From NCBI RefSeq assembly GCF_000619885.1, contig NZ_JHUZ01000001.1:1-57258 (forward strand): 57,258 nucleotides of DNA, in the 5' to 3' direction. Each line of letters opens with the position of its first letter. Within the stretch, counting starts at the first letter, position 1. The translations under genes and the position numbers were made by a program. This document shows, piece by piece, positions 46,851 to 57,223 of this stretch. Source of the DNA: Balneatrix alpica DSM 16621 (GTDB lineage: Bacteria; Pseudomonadota; Gammaproteobacteria; Pseudomonadales; Balneatricaceae). A model generated the notes under the pieces. The model was given only the letters and a program-made list of their open reading frames with translations, did not search any database and was not told the DNA's origin.

Positions 46851-48143
46851 TTACAGCTGTTCATAGAGCCAAAGAAGCAGCCAGAACAGGGGCCAGAGCA
46901 ATAAAGCGAAAGGTGCGTTGGCCCGCCAGAGCGCCCGTCCGGAGAGGGCATAACGGCTGGCTAGCATCATATTCATGCCCGATAGCGGTGAAGAGCTGGA
47001 GCCTAGCGCCCAGATGCCGAGGAATAGCATGCCTAGTAAGTTAGGGTCTGGTTGAAGGGGGAGTAGCAGCGGGCTCAAAATAGCAATGGTAATCATGGCA
47101 TGAACCCCTAGCCAAGCTAGTACCAGACATAACGGGAAGATCAGTCCTGCCTCCCAGGCGCCAAAGGTGGTTAAGGGTAAGCGTAATAAGCCACTTTGGC
47201 TGAGCATGTTCATACCTGTTGTAAGCAAGCCTGCGGCGAGAAAAAGGCCTAGCTCACTCCCCATCTTTCCCAGATTGCTGTGTAGATGCTCCTGCATAGG
47301 TTGTAGAGAACGATAACGTAAACCGACATAGCACAGGGCCAGTGCAGGTGCCAGGCAGGTAATAATCAGAATGACAGACCACTCTGGAAAGAAGTGATGC
47401 AGTATCAGCACCAAGGTCGCCAAGCTAAAAGGTAACAGTAAATGGCGGGGGCTCAGTGGATAGCCACTAAAGGTTTGAGCGTGGTCTTTCAGCTGCAGAT
47501 AGCTCAGTAGTGTGGCCACGAGGGCCATCAGGACACCTACCGGTAGTACCTGCCATAGGTTCATACCCGGAGCCGCAACTAAGGCTACCCCCATGGCTAC
47601 AAAGAAAGGCGACCAAAAAGCGGCAAGTGCAAAGCCGCGGCTGAGTACTACCCCTTGTAGAGGAGTTAAACGGCCTTGTTTCTGCATCCGGTCACCCATA
47701 ATCACCAGAATGGATAAGTTGAGGATGGCCCCTAGTAGGTGCACCGCTGTGTAGGTGCTTAGCAGGGCGCGGGCTCCCTCTGGGCTATGGTGTGGGCGTT
47801 GACTGCCGAGTAGGCGTAAGAAACTGACGGCCACAAGCATAGAAAGGAGTGGGACGTAATTACCCAGCAATTTGGCGGGCTCTAGCACGGCGCCACGCTG
47901 GTAAGCCCAGAGGGTACAGCCTAAGCCAATGAGGGCTAATATGAGGCTCTGGCGTTGATTATTTTTGGCAAGCCAAGGCCAGCTTAGGCAGAGCGCTAGC
48001 CAAGCCAGAATAATGCTTGGCCAGAGGCTAAGGGAGGTGAAGAGGCTGGCAAGGTAGCCTAACCACATGAGAGCCAGCAGCCACCCTAGGGCATGCTGAC
48101 GTGCGTGGGGAGAGGTGACAAGAGGGTAGAACAGACTCCGCAT
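46851..48143 (-). CDS. Polytopic inner-membrane permease of unknown substrate
   Basis: About 430 residues with roughly eleven or twelve hydrophobic helices and few polar loops. The C-terminal WALGSSSSPLSGMNMMLASR and the LGVHAMITIAILSPLL segment recall ion-transporter/TRAP-large-subunit-like permeases (loop of small residues before a helix), but I cannot place the family. ATG 48143 is used; the frame runs to a TTG at 48149. It is divergent from the CheW-like gene. Confidence 0.7.
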   Translation of the reverse strand: MRSLFYPLVTSPHARQHALGWLLALMWLGYLASLFTSLSLWPSIILAWLALCLSWPWLAKNNQRQSLILALIGLGCTLWAYQRGAVLEPAKLLGNYVPLLSMLVAVSFLRLLGSQRPHHSPEGARALLSTYTAVHLLGAILNLSILVIMGDRMQKQGRLTPLQGVVLSRGFALAAFWSPFFVAMGVALVAAPGMNLWQVLPVGVLMALVATLLSYLQLKDHAQTFSGYPLSPRHLLLPFSLATLVLILHHFFPEWSVILIITCLAPALALCYVGLRYRSLQPMQEHLHSNLGKMGSELGLFLAAGLLTTGMNMLSQSGLLRLPLTTFGAWEAGLIFPLCLVLAWLGVHAMITIAILSPLLLPLQPDPNLLGMLFLGIWALGSSSSPLSGMNMMLASRYALSGRALWRANAPFALLLWPLFWLLLWLYEQL

Positions 48144-48206
48144 GATCAACGATAATCCCTGGCCGATACTCTATACTTGCCCCAGACAAAGGAGCGGACA
48201 TCTTTT

Positions 48207-49100
48207 ATGAGTCAAGCAGCCACCGGAGCCTCGCGGGCTCGCAATCTGGGCAAAGCAGCATCCCTGGAAAACCAACGAGTGCTGACTTTCCGTTTAGGGC
48301 GCCATCGCTATGCGATTGATGTGAGCTATGTGTTGTCGATCGCCGATGATTTACCCAAGGTACAGCTGGGTCAGGGCGGTGCGGCATTGTTGGGCTATGT
48401 TTACTTTCGCTCCGTGGCTGTCAAAGTCTATGACAGTGCGTGCATACTTGCGCGTGGCGACAGTGTAACCCTGTCGACCTTGACTGAACAGCTTGGCGCC
48501 GCCCAGGCTACGCTGCGGGAATATGGACAAGAGCTAGAGCAACAGCTGAAAGGCAACCAACCGTTGCCATTACCTAGACTAGGGCAGTTGATTCAGGGGT
48601 GGCAGCAGGCAACGGGCCACATAGAGTTAAATTGGCAGCCATTACAGCAGGCAGTAATCGAATTGGGTGAGCATGTGGTCAAGTTGGATAGCTTGCGCCA
48701 GGGGCAGCAGCTGTCTGCCTTGGAGTTTGAATGGCGCCTGCTTAAACGTACTCACTTACAGTTTTGCCAACATTTATTAAATAATCTGCAAGATGATGTT
48801 CGTCAGTTGGATCGCCCAGTATTGCTTTATCTTAGCCAGGACGGCCTTAAACCCTGGTTCGCGTTACGCCTGGAGCAAATTGAAGGAATTACCGAGTATC
48901 ACACTGAGCAGCTACAGCCTTTACCCGCGGATGAGGCAAGCTTAGAAGCAGGTTATTTACACTTTGAGGAGGGAGGGGATGCGCTCCTGCTCAGTGTGGA
49001 GCGCATGTTCGGCTTAGCTAGACACAGTGCTGGGTTAGAACAGCATAGCGATCGCAATCCAAGCGGGAGCCAAGCAGAGAATGAAGGCAACCAGGAGTAG
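48207..49100 (+). CDS. CheW-like protein with a helical insertion
   Basis: About 297 residues. Residues 24-82 look like the first half of a CheW domain (VLTFRLGRHRYAIDVSYVLS ... VAVKVYDSACIL) and 204-270 like the second half (PVLLYLSQDGLKPWFALRLE ... LLLSVERMFGL). Between them are about 120 helical residues with H138, H156, H183, C187 and H189 (RTHLQFCQHLLNNL), loosely recalling a chemoreceptor zinc-binding (CZB) helix bundle. It would couple receptors to CheA or another partner while sensing something through the insert; this is inference. ATG 48207 is used (AAAGGAG 12 nt upstream); the frame extends to a TTG at 48177. Confidence 0.72.
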   Translation: MSQAATGASRARNLGKAASLENQRVLTFRLGRHRYAIDVSYVLSIADDLPKVQLGQGGAALLGYVYFRSVAVKVYDSACILARGDSVTLSTLTEQLGAAQATLREYGQELEQQLKGNQPLPLPRLGQLIQGWQQATGHIELNWQPLQQAVIELGEHVVKLDSLRQGQQLSALEFEWRLLKRTHLQFCQHLLNNLQDDVRQLDRPVLLYLSQDGLKPWFALRLEQIEGITEYHTEQLQPLPADEASLEAGYLHFEEGGDALLLSVERMFGLARHSAGLEQHSDRNPSGSQAENEGNQE

Positions 49101-49166
49101 CGGGATCCACACCCATGGGGACATGGTTTCCTGATAGCCTTGTGGATTGTCTCCGTGTTTCGCCAT
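49035..49166 (-). CDS. 43-residue single-helix membrane protein overlapping the CheW-like gene antisense
   Basis: Reads MAKHGDNPQGYQETMSPW then one membrane helix (VWIPLLLVAFILCLAPAWIA) and a stop. An AGAAGGAGAAG ribosome site sits at ideal distance before ATG 49166. Its last 66 bases overlap the 3' end of the CheW-like gene on the other strand. It lies 72 nt downstream of panE in the same direction and could be co-transcribed. Function unknown. Confidence 0.65.
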   Translation of the reverse strand: MAKHGDNPQGYQETMSPWVWIPLLLVAFILCLAPAWIAIAMLF

Positions 49167-49238
49167 GATGCTTCTCCTTCTTAGTGATTAGACTGCACTC
49201 AGCTTACAAAGAAGTGTCAGGCAAAATACTGATCCATA

Positions 49239-50159
49239 TCAGCCGGGAGGCAGCGGCCAGGGCGTTAAAAATTTTCCTGCAGGTAATATCTGTAACTGCT
49301 GTGCGAGCCAACTGCATGTCGGTAGCTGCAGGCCATGCAGTTGTCCTTGGCGTAACAGGTGACCCAAAATAGCATCCACTTCTGTCCTTCGTTTAGCTTG
49401 TCGATCTTGTAACATGGATGAACGATTTGCGCTGGTGGCTTGGGCAACCTGCCCAACCAGCTGTTGCAAACCTTGCTGGGGAAGGGGAATGCTCAGTGTG
49501 ATTAACACGCTTTCAATCTCCCGGCATAAAGGAAGGAGCCAGGCCTGTAGTCTGGGCTGCTGCAGTAACTGCCCATTCGTTTCGCCGCTTAGGGCTGTGA
49601 GGGGGTTAATGACGGCATTGACAGCCAGCTTATGCCAGAGCAGGGTGTGAATATCAGCACGCCAATGGATTGCCCATTGCTCACTACATAGCTGTTGCCA
49701 GGGTGTAGAGGGCGTAGGGTGTCCATTACCAAATAGTAATTGCCCTTGACCTGCATGGAAAACGCTAAAAGGAGCCAGGCGATAAGCCCCATGGGTCATG
49801 CTGGCATAGAGTATTTGTGCCTTAGGGAGTAAGGGAAGAATGCGCTCTTCATGCCCCATTCCATTTTGTAGGCAAAGAATTTGACAGTCAGGCGCAATAA
49901 TCGGTAGCCAGGGCTCTAGCGCTGCTTGGGTGTCATAGGTTTTGCAAGCCAGGATCAGATGGGAGAGTGGTGGATGCCGATCAGGTAGGGAGCCTAAGGT
50001 GACCTGGTGCTCTCGTTGGTCATTGGTATAGATGATGTGATTGGGAGCTGATTGCCCCGGGCGGAGCAAGAAGCTAGCAGGTTGAGGAGTCATGCAAGCT
50101 AATAAACAGCCCATGGAGCCTGCGCCCAATATTGGCCATAGTGTGGTATTTGGAGCCAT
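49239..50159 (-). CDS. panE: 2-dehydropantoate 2-reductase (ketopantoate reductase)
   Basis: A 306-residue NADPH enzyme of pantothenate synthesis. ILGAGSMGCLLA (nucleotide loop), LACKTYDTQAAL, LCLQNGMGHEE, the catalytic lysine in LLWHKLAVNAVINPLTAL and SSMLQDRQAKRRTEVDAILG are the family motifs. It is divergent from yajQ, as in pseudomonads. Confidence 0.93.
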   Translation of the reverse strand: MAPNTTLWPILGAGSMGCLLACMTPQPASFLLRPGQSAPNHIIYTNDQREHQVTLGSLPDRHPPLSHLILACKTYDTQAALEPWLPIIAPDCQILCLQNGMGHEERILPLLPKAQILYASMTHGAYRLAPFSVFHAGQGQLLFGNGHPTPSTPWQQLCSEQWAIHWRADIHTLLWHKLAVNAVINPLTALSGETNGQLLQQPRLQAWLLPLCREIESVLITLSIPLPQQGLQQLVGQVAQATSANRSSMLQDRQAKRRTEVDAILGHLLRQGQLHGLQLPTCSWLAQQLQILPAGKFLTPWPLPPG

Positions 50160-50216
50160 ATCCTGGATTCAGTAGAATGCGTAAAATTTTTAGCCATAGT
50201 ATCGAAGGAAACTAGT

Positions 50217-50702
50217 ATGCCGTCTTTTGACATCGTATCCGAGTTAGATATGCATGAAGTCACCAATGCGGTGGATCAAGCTAAGCGTGAGATCAGCACT
50301 CGCTATGACTTCAAAGGGGTGGACTCTGATATTGAGCTGAAAGATGAAGAAGTGCTGTTAATGGCGGAGGTGGAGTTTCAGCTCCAACAGATGCTGGAAG
50401 TACTTAAGAGTAAGCTGGTTAAGCGCAATATTGATGTACGTTGTTTGGAAGTGGGTGATGTGGTCGTCGCTAACTTACGTGCGCGTCAGACAGTGAAGTT
50501 GAAGCAGGGGTTGGATCAGCCGTTAGCGAAAAAAATCAGCAAAATGGTTAAAGACGCCAAATTAAAGGTGCAGACACAAGTGCAGGGCGAGCAAGTTCGA
50601 GTAACGGGGAAAAAACGCGACGACCTCCAGGAAGTGATCGCGTTGTTGCGTGCGGCTGAAGACATTGAGCTGCCTTTGCAGTTTACTAACTTTAGGGATT
50701 GA
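50217..50702 (+). CDS. yajQ: YajQ-family nucleotide-binding protein
   Basis: A 161-residue two-domain protein (MPSFDIVSELDMHEVTNAVD, ISTRYDFKGVD, VRVTGKKRDDLQEVIALLR, LPLQFTNFRD). Family members bind nucleotides and in some pathogens act as cyclic-di-GMP receptors. GAAGGAAAC precedes the start, and a terminator follows. Its presence beside an RTX adhesin system elsewhere in the window is suggestive but not evidence of a link. Confidence 0.95.
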   Translation: MPSFDIVSELDMHEVTNAVDQAKREISTRYDFKGVDSDIELKDEEVLLMAEVEFQLQQMLEVLKSKLVKRNIDVRCLEVGDVVVANLRARQTVKLKQGLDQPLAKKISKMVKDAKLKVQTQVQGEQVRVTGKKRDDLQEVIALLRAAEDIELPLQFTNFRD

Positions 50703-50714
50703 TAGTAGTCAGTG

Positions 50715-50740
50715 AAATGCGGGTTATGCCCGCATTTTTT
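50715..50740 (+). terminator. Terminator after yajQ
   Basis: AAATGCGGG-TTATG-CCCGCATTT with a run of six T. Confidence 0.92.
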
Positions 50741-50793
50741 ATATATGCAACCATGAGTGTATCAATCTTGGTGTTAGGTCAAGGGTAGCCTTT

Positions 50794-52041
50794 ATGTTCG
50801 GCAGTGAGCGTTGGCAAACAATATTTAATAAACGAACCTTAATTTGTGTTTTTACTGGCTTTGCCTCGGGTATGCCGCTGTATGTTTTGTTTCAGTTACT
50901 ACCTGCATTTTTAAGTAAGCAAGGAATTGGTGTTAAAGAAATAGGACTATTTGCTCTGGTGACGTTTCCTTACACATGGAAGTTTATTTGGTCTCCAGTT
51001 ATGGATAGATATATTCCTCCTTTTTTAGGGAGGCGCCGAGGGTGGATGCTAATTACCCAGTTGTGCTTGTTACTATCCATCGGTTATATAGGATTTTTGA
51101 ATCCTCAGTATTCAATTGCGTCTGTTGCGTACGTTGCTTTTGCAGTGGCTTTTTTTAGTGCTAGTCAAGATATTGTATTAGATGCATATCGACGTGAGTT
51201 GCTACCTGAGCAAGAGCTGGGGTGGGGGAATTCGGTTCATGTACAAGCGTATCGTGTATCAGGGCTGGTACCTGGTGCGCTGGGGTTGATCTTGGCTGAT
51301 CATTTGCCCTGGAATCAAGTGTTTATGATTATTGCAGCTTTTATGGGATTGGGGATTGCTTTGACCTTATGTGTTAAGGAGCCTAATGAACAAGTTAAGG
51401 TGCCGGGAACGTTGCGACAGGCTGTAGTAGAACCCTTTAGAGAGTTTCTTACTCGAAACAACTGGCAGGCTGCATTGCTTATTTTGAGCTTTATGTTTCT
51501 CTATAAACTGGGTGATAACATGGCTACGGCACTCTCTACCCCGTTCTATATTGATTTAGGTTTCTCATTAAGTGAAATAGGTGTTGTTGCAAAAACCTCA
51601 GCCTTGTGGGCCTCAATTGTTGGAGGGATTCTAGGTGGGTTGTGGATGCTTAAATTGGGGATTAATCGAGCGCTTTGGATATTTGGTGCAGTGCAGCTGG
51701 TCACTATTTTAGGGTTTGCTCTGCAAGCTGAAGTAGGAGCAAATGTTTGGCTGCTGGCAGTTGTGATTAGTATGGAGTACTTGGGGGTGGGTTTAGGAAC
51801 CGCAGCCTTTACAGCATTTATTGCGCGAGAAACCAGCGTTGTGTTTGCCGCAACGCAGTTTGCATTATTTACCGCACTATCTGCGTTGCCTCGTACTTTT
51901 GCTAACGCCACCACTGGATACATTGTTGAGGCAGTAGGCTGGACGTGGTTTTTTATTCTATGTGCCGTGTTGGCGTTGCCTGGTATGTTGCTACTGCTCA
52001 AAGTGGCCCCTTGGGGGCAGCAGCTTGAGCGAAAACTATAG
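50794..52041 (+). CDS. ampG: Muropeptide permease AmpG-like (MFS)
   Basis: A 415-residue major-facilitator protein with about twelve helices. LPAFLSKQGIGVKEIGLFA, FPYTWKFIWSPVMDRYIPPF, the loop GRRRGWML, SASQDIVLDAYRRELLPEQE and LGVGLGTAAFTAFIARETS are typical of AmpG, which imports anhydro-muropeptides for recycling by AmpD (encoded at 22231). The gene is more AT-rich in codon use than its neighbours, most visible at the 5' end. Confidence 0.9.
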   Translation: MFGSERWQTIFNKRTLICVFTGFASGMPLYVLFQLLPAFLSKQGIGVKEIGLFALVTFPYTWKFIWSPVMDRYIPPFLGRRRGWMLITQLCLLLSIGYIGFLNPQYSIASVAYVAFAVAFFSASQDIVLDAYRRELLPEQELGWGNSVHVQAYRVSGLVPGALGLILADHLPWNQVFMIIAAFMGLGIALTLCVKEPNEQVKVPGTLRQAVVEPFREFLTRNNWQAALLILSFMFLYKLGDNMATALSTPFYIDLGFSLSEIGVVAKTSALWASIVGGILGGLWMLKLGINRALWIFGAVQLVTILGFALQAEVGANVWLLAVVISMEYLGVGLGTAAFTAFIARETSVVFAATQFALFTALSALPRTFANATTGYIVEAVGWTWFFILCAVLALPGMLLLLKVAPWGQQLERKL

Positions 52042-52091
52042 TGCAGCAGCTGGACTGATTACTAAAAGGTCATCAGTCCAGCTTGATACCC

Positions 52092-52853
52092 TTACAAACG
52101 TAAACCACCATCCATTTCAATAACACGGCCATTCATATAATCATTTTCTAGCAGGTAGGCCACTGTATGGGCAATTTCTTGTGGTGTGCCTAAACGTCCT
52201 GCTGGAATCATTCCTTCAATCTTGCTCAAAGCCTCTGGCTTCATGCTGAGCACCATGTCAGTACCAATAAAACCAGGAGCGATAGCAACACTGCGGATGC
52301 CAAAGCGCGCTAACTCCTTGGCCCAGGTAACAGTCATGGCGGCTACCCCAGCCTTGCTCGCTGAATAGTTTGTTTGACCTATGTTGCCAGCGCGAGAGAT
52401 GCTGGAGATGTTGATAATGCATCCTGGTTGAGCATTCTCAATCATCTTGCAAGCAGCCTCACGGCCGCAGAGAAAGGTGCCTGTTAAATTTACATCAATT
52501 ACGCTTTGCCACTGTGAAAGTGACATTTTCTGGCTGACAACCCCATCTTTTGCCTTGATGAACATGCCATCACGTGTGATGCCAGCATTATTGATAAGAG
52601 CGTGCAGCTGACCGAAGTCCTGTTGGATCTGATTAAAGGTTTGTTCAACCTGAGCCTCATCGGCAACATTGGCTGCATAAATGCGGATTTCAGTTTGGTA
52701 ATCGGCCAGTTTGGCACTTGCAGCTTCCAACTGGCCGGCATTTAAGTCAATGAGTGCTAACTTAGCACCCTGTTGGGCAAGATGTTCCGCAATGGCTAAA
52801 CCTAGCCCCTGTGCACCACCAGTTATGGCAATCACGTTATTGTGCACTTGCAT
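52092..52853 (-). CDS. SDR-family 3-oxoacyl-ACP reductase-like
   Basis: A 253-residue short-chain dehydrogenase. NADP loop GGAQGLGLA, NNAGITRDGMF, catalytic Ser in NISSISRAGNIGQ, Tyr/Lys in TNYSASKAG and the C-terminal GRVIEMDGGLRL are present; an insertion (FIKAKDGVVSQKMSL) before the active site is slightly longer than in FabG proper. It may reduce 3-oxoacyl-ACP or acetoacetyl-CoA; since it lies outside a fatty-acid cluster, the exact substrate is open. Confidence 0.88.
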   Translation of the reverse strand: MQVHNNVIAITGGAQGLGLAIAEHLAQQGAKLALIDLNAGQLEAASAKLADYQTEIRIYAANVADEAQVEQTFNQIQQDFGQLHALINNAGITRDGMFIKAKDGVVSQKMSLSQWQSVIDVNLTGTFLCGREAACKMIENAQPGCIINISSISRAGNIGQTNYSASKAGVAAMTVTWAKELARFGIRSVAIAPGFIGTDMVLSMKPEALSKIEGMIPAGRLGTPQEIAHTVAYLLENDYMNGRVIEMDGGLRL

Positions 52854-53040
52854 AGTAAGTCTCCCGTAATCTTGTTGTTAGCGACATCAATAGCGCCAGT
52901 TCTAGTTATTGTGCAGTGCATCATATGGGGCGGTTGGGTTAAATCCAAGCCTTAAAACGTAACGGCGGAGGTGCGGATTTGTAACAGACGTTGAAAGACC
53001 AATCTTTTATTCTGGGAGAGTCAGTTATAGGACGGAATGT

Positions 53041-53532
53041 ATGCGTATTCTTATACCGCTATTTATCGCCATGCCCATTATTGAAATCGCCCTATTGATT
53101 CAGGTTGGGCAGTGGATGGGGTTGTGGCCAACGCTTGGGCTTATTGTTTTCACTGCGATTTGGGGAGCTTACATGCTTCGTACCCAGGGGCTTAATACGC
53201 TCTTGCGTGCACAGCAACGTTTGCACCATGGAGAGATCCCTGCTCAAGAGATGTTAGAGGGCATTGTCTTGGCAGTGGGGGGAGTATTGTTGTTGACCCC
53301 AGGCCTAGTGACGGACTCATTTGGGTTGCTCTGTATGTTGCCAGGGATCCGAAAAGGATTGATTCGACAGCTGAGTAGAAGGGTTAAAGTGATGGGAGGC
53401 GCTTCTGCTCAGCGTCATGCGTTTGGGCAGGACTCGGCTTCCGCGCCACAAGCGGAGTCTTGGCGTGAAGAGATTCGAGCACGTCCTCATGCTCAAAACA
53501 CCCTAGAGGGTGATTTTGAACGAAAAGAGTAA
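53041..53532 (+). CDS. fxsA: FxsA-family membrane protein
   Basis: A 163-residue protein with membrane helices at the N-terminus and centre (IPLFIAMPIIEIALLIQVG, LWPTLGLIVFTAIWGAYML, VGGVLLLTPGLVTDSFGLL) and a polar tail. It is the usual upstream neighbour of groESL in gammaproteobacteria. FxsA in E. coli relieves phage exclusion when overproduced; its normal role is unclear. Confidence 0.93.
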   Translation: MRILIPLFIAMPIIEIALLIQVGQWMGLWPTLGLIVFTAIWGAYMLRTQGLNTLLRAQQRLHHGEIPAQEMLEGIVLAVGGVLLLTPGLVTDSFGLLCMLPGIRKGLIRQLSRRVKVMGGASAQRHAFGQDSASAPQAESWREEIRARPHAQNTLEGDFERKE

Positions 53533-53550
53533 TTTTTTTGTGGCTGGGTG

Positions 53551-53577
53551 TTGAAATGTATTTGGCTGTCCCCATCT
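53551..53577 (+). promoter_or_regulatory. Heat-shock (sigma32) promoter of groESL
   Basis: TTGAAA (53551-53556), 13-nt spacer, CCCCATCT (53570-53577): a close match to the sigma32 consensus. It lies 83 nt before groES. Confidence 0.85.
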
Positions 53578-53659
53578 TGGCTGGCAACCAAGGTTCCGGT
53601 GAAACTCCGGGAAGTCAAAAACGTTAGACTATGTTGATGTCTATCAGGAGAGCTAAAGC

Positions 53660-53947
53660 ATGAACATTCGTCCTTTGCATGATCGTGTGGTAGTCCGCCG
53701 CAAAGAAGAAGAAACCAAGTCTGCAGGTGGCATCGTGCTGCCGGGTAGCGCTGCGGAAAAGCCTAATCAGGGCGAAGTAATTGCAGTGGGTAATGGCCGT
53801 CGTCTGGAGAATGGAGAGCTCCAATCTCTGGATGTTAAAGTTGGTGACATCGTACTTTTCGGGCCTTTCAGCAACACCGTTAAAATTGATGGTGAAGAGC
53901 TGCTGATTCTGAAAGAAAGCGAAATTTACGCTGTTATTGAGAAGTAA
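53660..53947 (+). CDS. groES: Co-chaperonin GroES
   Basis: A 95-residue protein: [31 protein letters not shown] (mobile loop), [20 protein letters not shown] and [13 protein letters not shown]. It forms the heptameric lid for GroEL folding cycles. It is co-transcribed with groEL 55 nt downstream from the heat-shock promoter. Confidence 0.98.
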   Translation: MNIRPLHDRVVVRRKEEETKSAGGIVLPGSAAEKPNQGEVIAVGNGRRLENGELQSLDVKVGDIVLFGPFSNTVKIDGEELLILKESEIYAVIEK

Positions 53948-53966
53948 ACGTCGCCACTCTCATTGA

Positions 53967-55643
<1,677 letters not shown>

Positions 55644-55667
55644 GCCTGAGCTATCTAGCTTTGTTGT

Positions 55668-55699
55668 AAAAGAACCCTGCTTCGGCAGGGTTCTTTTTT
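55668..55699 (+). terminator. Terminator after groEL
   Basis: AAAGAACCCTGC-TTCG-GCAGGGTTCTTT followed by T residues; a UUCG tetraloop hairpin. Confidence 0.95.
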
Positions 55700-55724
55700 G
55701 CATGCATTTCAGTAAGGAAGGGTT

Positions 55725-56636
55725 GTGGAAGCTAAGCGTAAAGGATGGGCTGTGCTTAAGCTGATGACAGCAATGGCGATGGTCGGTGCCAATGTCGCTC
55801 TTGGTAAAGTCATCATCGCAGAAGTCAGTATCTTTTTGTTTTCAATTTTGCGTTTTGCGATTGCTGTACTAACGCTCTTACCGTTGGTTTTTTTATTTGA
55901 TTCACGGCACTGGAGCTTGACGAGAGGCGAGCACGCCAGCTTATTCTTACAGGCCTTTTTTGGGGTGTTTGTTTTTCACCTGTGTATGTTGTACGGCGTA
56001 CAGTACACCTCGGCAATTAATGCGGGGATCTTGACGAGTACGTTGCCTGCGATGGTGGCAATTTTTTCGTGGCTACTACTGCGTGAAGTGTTGCGTGGAA
56101 AAATTGTCCTAGCAATTGTCCTGGCAATTGTGGGGACTCTTATCCTTAACTCTCAAGTGAATGGTAGCGAGCAGAGTAGTGCGCCCTTACTAGGCAATAG
56201 CTTGATTCTGATCGCGGTTGCAGGTGAAGCCCTCTATACCATCTTTGCAAAGAAGCTAAGTAATCGTTTATCTCCGTTGAAAATGGCCTTAGCAGTCAAC
56301 TTGCTGGGTTTTTTGCTCTTCTTGCCTCTGGCCTGGGGTGAAATAACGCTAAGCAATCTATTGGCCGTTTCGGCAGAAATGTGGGGCTGGATGATCTATT
56401 ACAGCTTAACGGCTAGCGTTATTTCCCTTGTGCTGTGGTATTCGGGGGTGCGTGATGTTCCTGCGCAGTATGCGGGACTGTTCACAGCTATGATACCAGT
56501 AGCGGCGGTATTGGTGTCTATTCTGCTGCTGGGTGAATTAATGCGTTGGTATCATTGGGTGGGCGGCGGAGTAATTCTTGCTAGCTTGTGGTTGGGAATG
56601 CCGAAGAGAGTAAAAGCAACGAAAACGCCCAATTAG
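55725..56636 (+). CDS. EamA/DMT-family transporter
   Basis: A 303-residue inner-membrane protein with about ten helices in two EamA repeats (MVGANVALGKVIIAEVSIFL; GNSLILIAVAGEALYTIFAK). GLFTAMIPVAAVLVSILLLG is the usual last-repeat motif. These proteins export amino acids or other metabolites; the substrate is unknown. GTG 55725 follows AAGGAAGG closely, which supports this start. Confidence 0.9.
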   Translation: MEAKRKGWAVLKLMTAMAMVGANVALGKVIIAEVSIFLFSILRFAIAVLTLLPLVFLFDSRHWSLTRGEHASLFLQAFFGVFVFHLCMLYGVQYTSAINAGILTSTLPAMVAIFSWLLLREVLRGKIVLAIVLAIVGTLILNSQVNGSEQSSAPLLGNSLILIAVAGEALYTIFAKKLSNRLSPLKMALAVNLLGFLLFLPLAWGEITLSNLLAVSAEMWGWMIYYSLTASVISLVLWYSGVRDVPAQYAGLFTAMIPVAAVLVSILLLGELMRWYHWVGGGVILASLWLGMPKRVKATKTPN

Positions 56637-56646
56637 TTGATTAGTC

Positions 56647-56674
56647 TTGCTTTTATCTGAAAGACTGATAAAGT
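56647..56674 (+). promoter_or_regulatory. Candidate promoter of the tRNA-Ser gene
   Basis: TTGCTT, 16-nt spacer, TAAAGT and a GC-rich AGCGCGCC discriminator, 12 nt before the tRNA. The GC-rich start is typical of growth-rate-controlled stable RNA promoters. Confidence 0.6.
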
Positions 56675-56686
56675 AGCGCGCCTTGT

Positions 56687-56776
56687 GGAGAGTTGGCCGA
56701 GAGGCTGAAGGCGCACCCCTGCTAAGGGTGTATAGGGGAAACTCTATCGAGGGTTCGAATCCCTCACTCTCCGCCA
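56687..56776 (+). tRNA. tRNA-Ser(GCT)
   Basis: A 90-nt class II tRNA with acceptor stem GGAGAGT / ACTCTCC, anticodon loop CTGCTAA (GCT), a long variable arm (TATAGGGGAAACTCTA), T loop GGTTCGAATCC and an encoded CCA end. The inverted repeat TTTTCAAC / GTTGAAAA follows directly and may help end or process the transcript. Confidence 0.97.
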
Positions 56777-57223
56777 TTTTCAACCATCCTAAAGATCGTT
56801 GAAAATGAGAGGCAAAAAAGAGTTGACGAAGTTTTTCTGATCTCTATAATGCGCCTCCACCAACGGCGATGTTGGCTCCGGTTGAAAACTTAGCACTGAT
56901 AACTCACTGATAAATAAACACTTTTTTGATTCTTAAGAGTCTGAAGTGATCAGCGAGAGCAGTCAGGCTAAGAGAGTGATCCTGGTTTCTCGAATCACTC
57001 AGCACTGCCAAAAACGGTGCTTGACAACAGGATCGAGGCTGGTAAGATGTGCGCCTCGTTTCGATGCTCTTTAAAAATTTGATCAGGTAATTCGTGTGGG
57101 CGTTTGTCCTGGTATCACCAAAGATATTCAGAGACAAATACCTCAATTCATTGAATTATTTCAGTAATTGATTATTGCGTCTTTGAGCCAAGCTTAGACA
57201 CTTATTCCAGTGTCGAATGATTT
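56777..57223 (+). promoter_or_regulatory. Ribosomal RNA operon leader: promoters P1 and P2 and boxA
   Basis: No protein gene. P1 is TTGACG (56823-56828), 16-nt spacer, TATAAT (56845-56850), followed by the GCGCC discriminator. P2 is TTGACA (57021-57026), 16-nt spacer, TAAGAT (57043-57048), followed by GTGCGCC. TGCTCTTTAAAAA (57065-57077) is the boxA antitermination site. The GC-rich discriminators point to stringent control. Confidence 0.9.
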
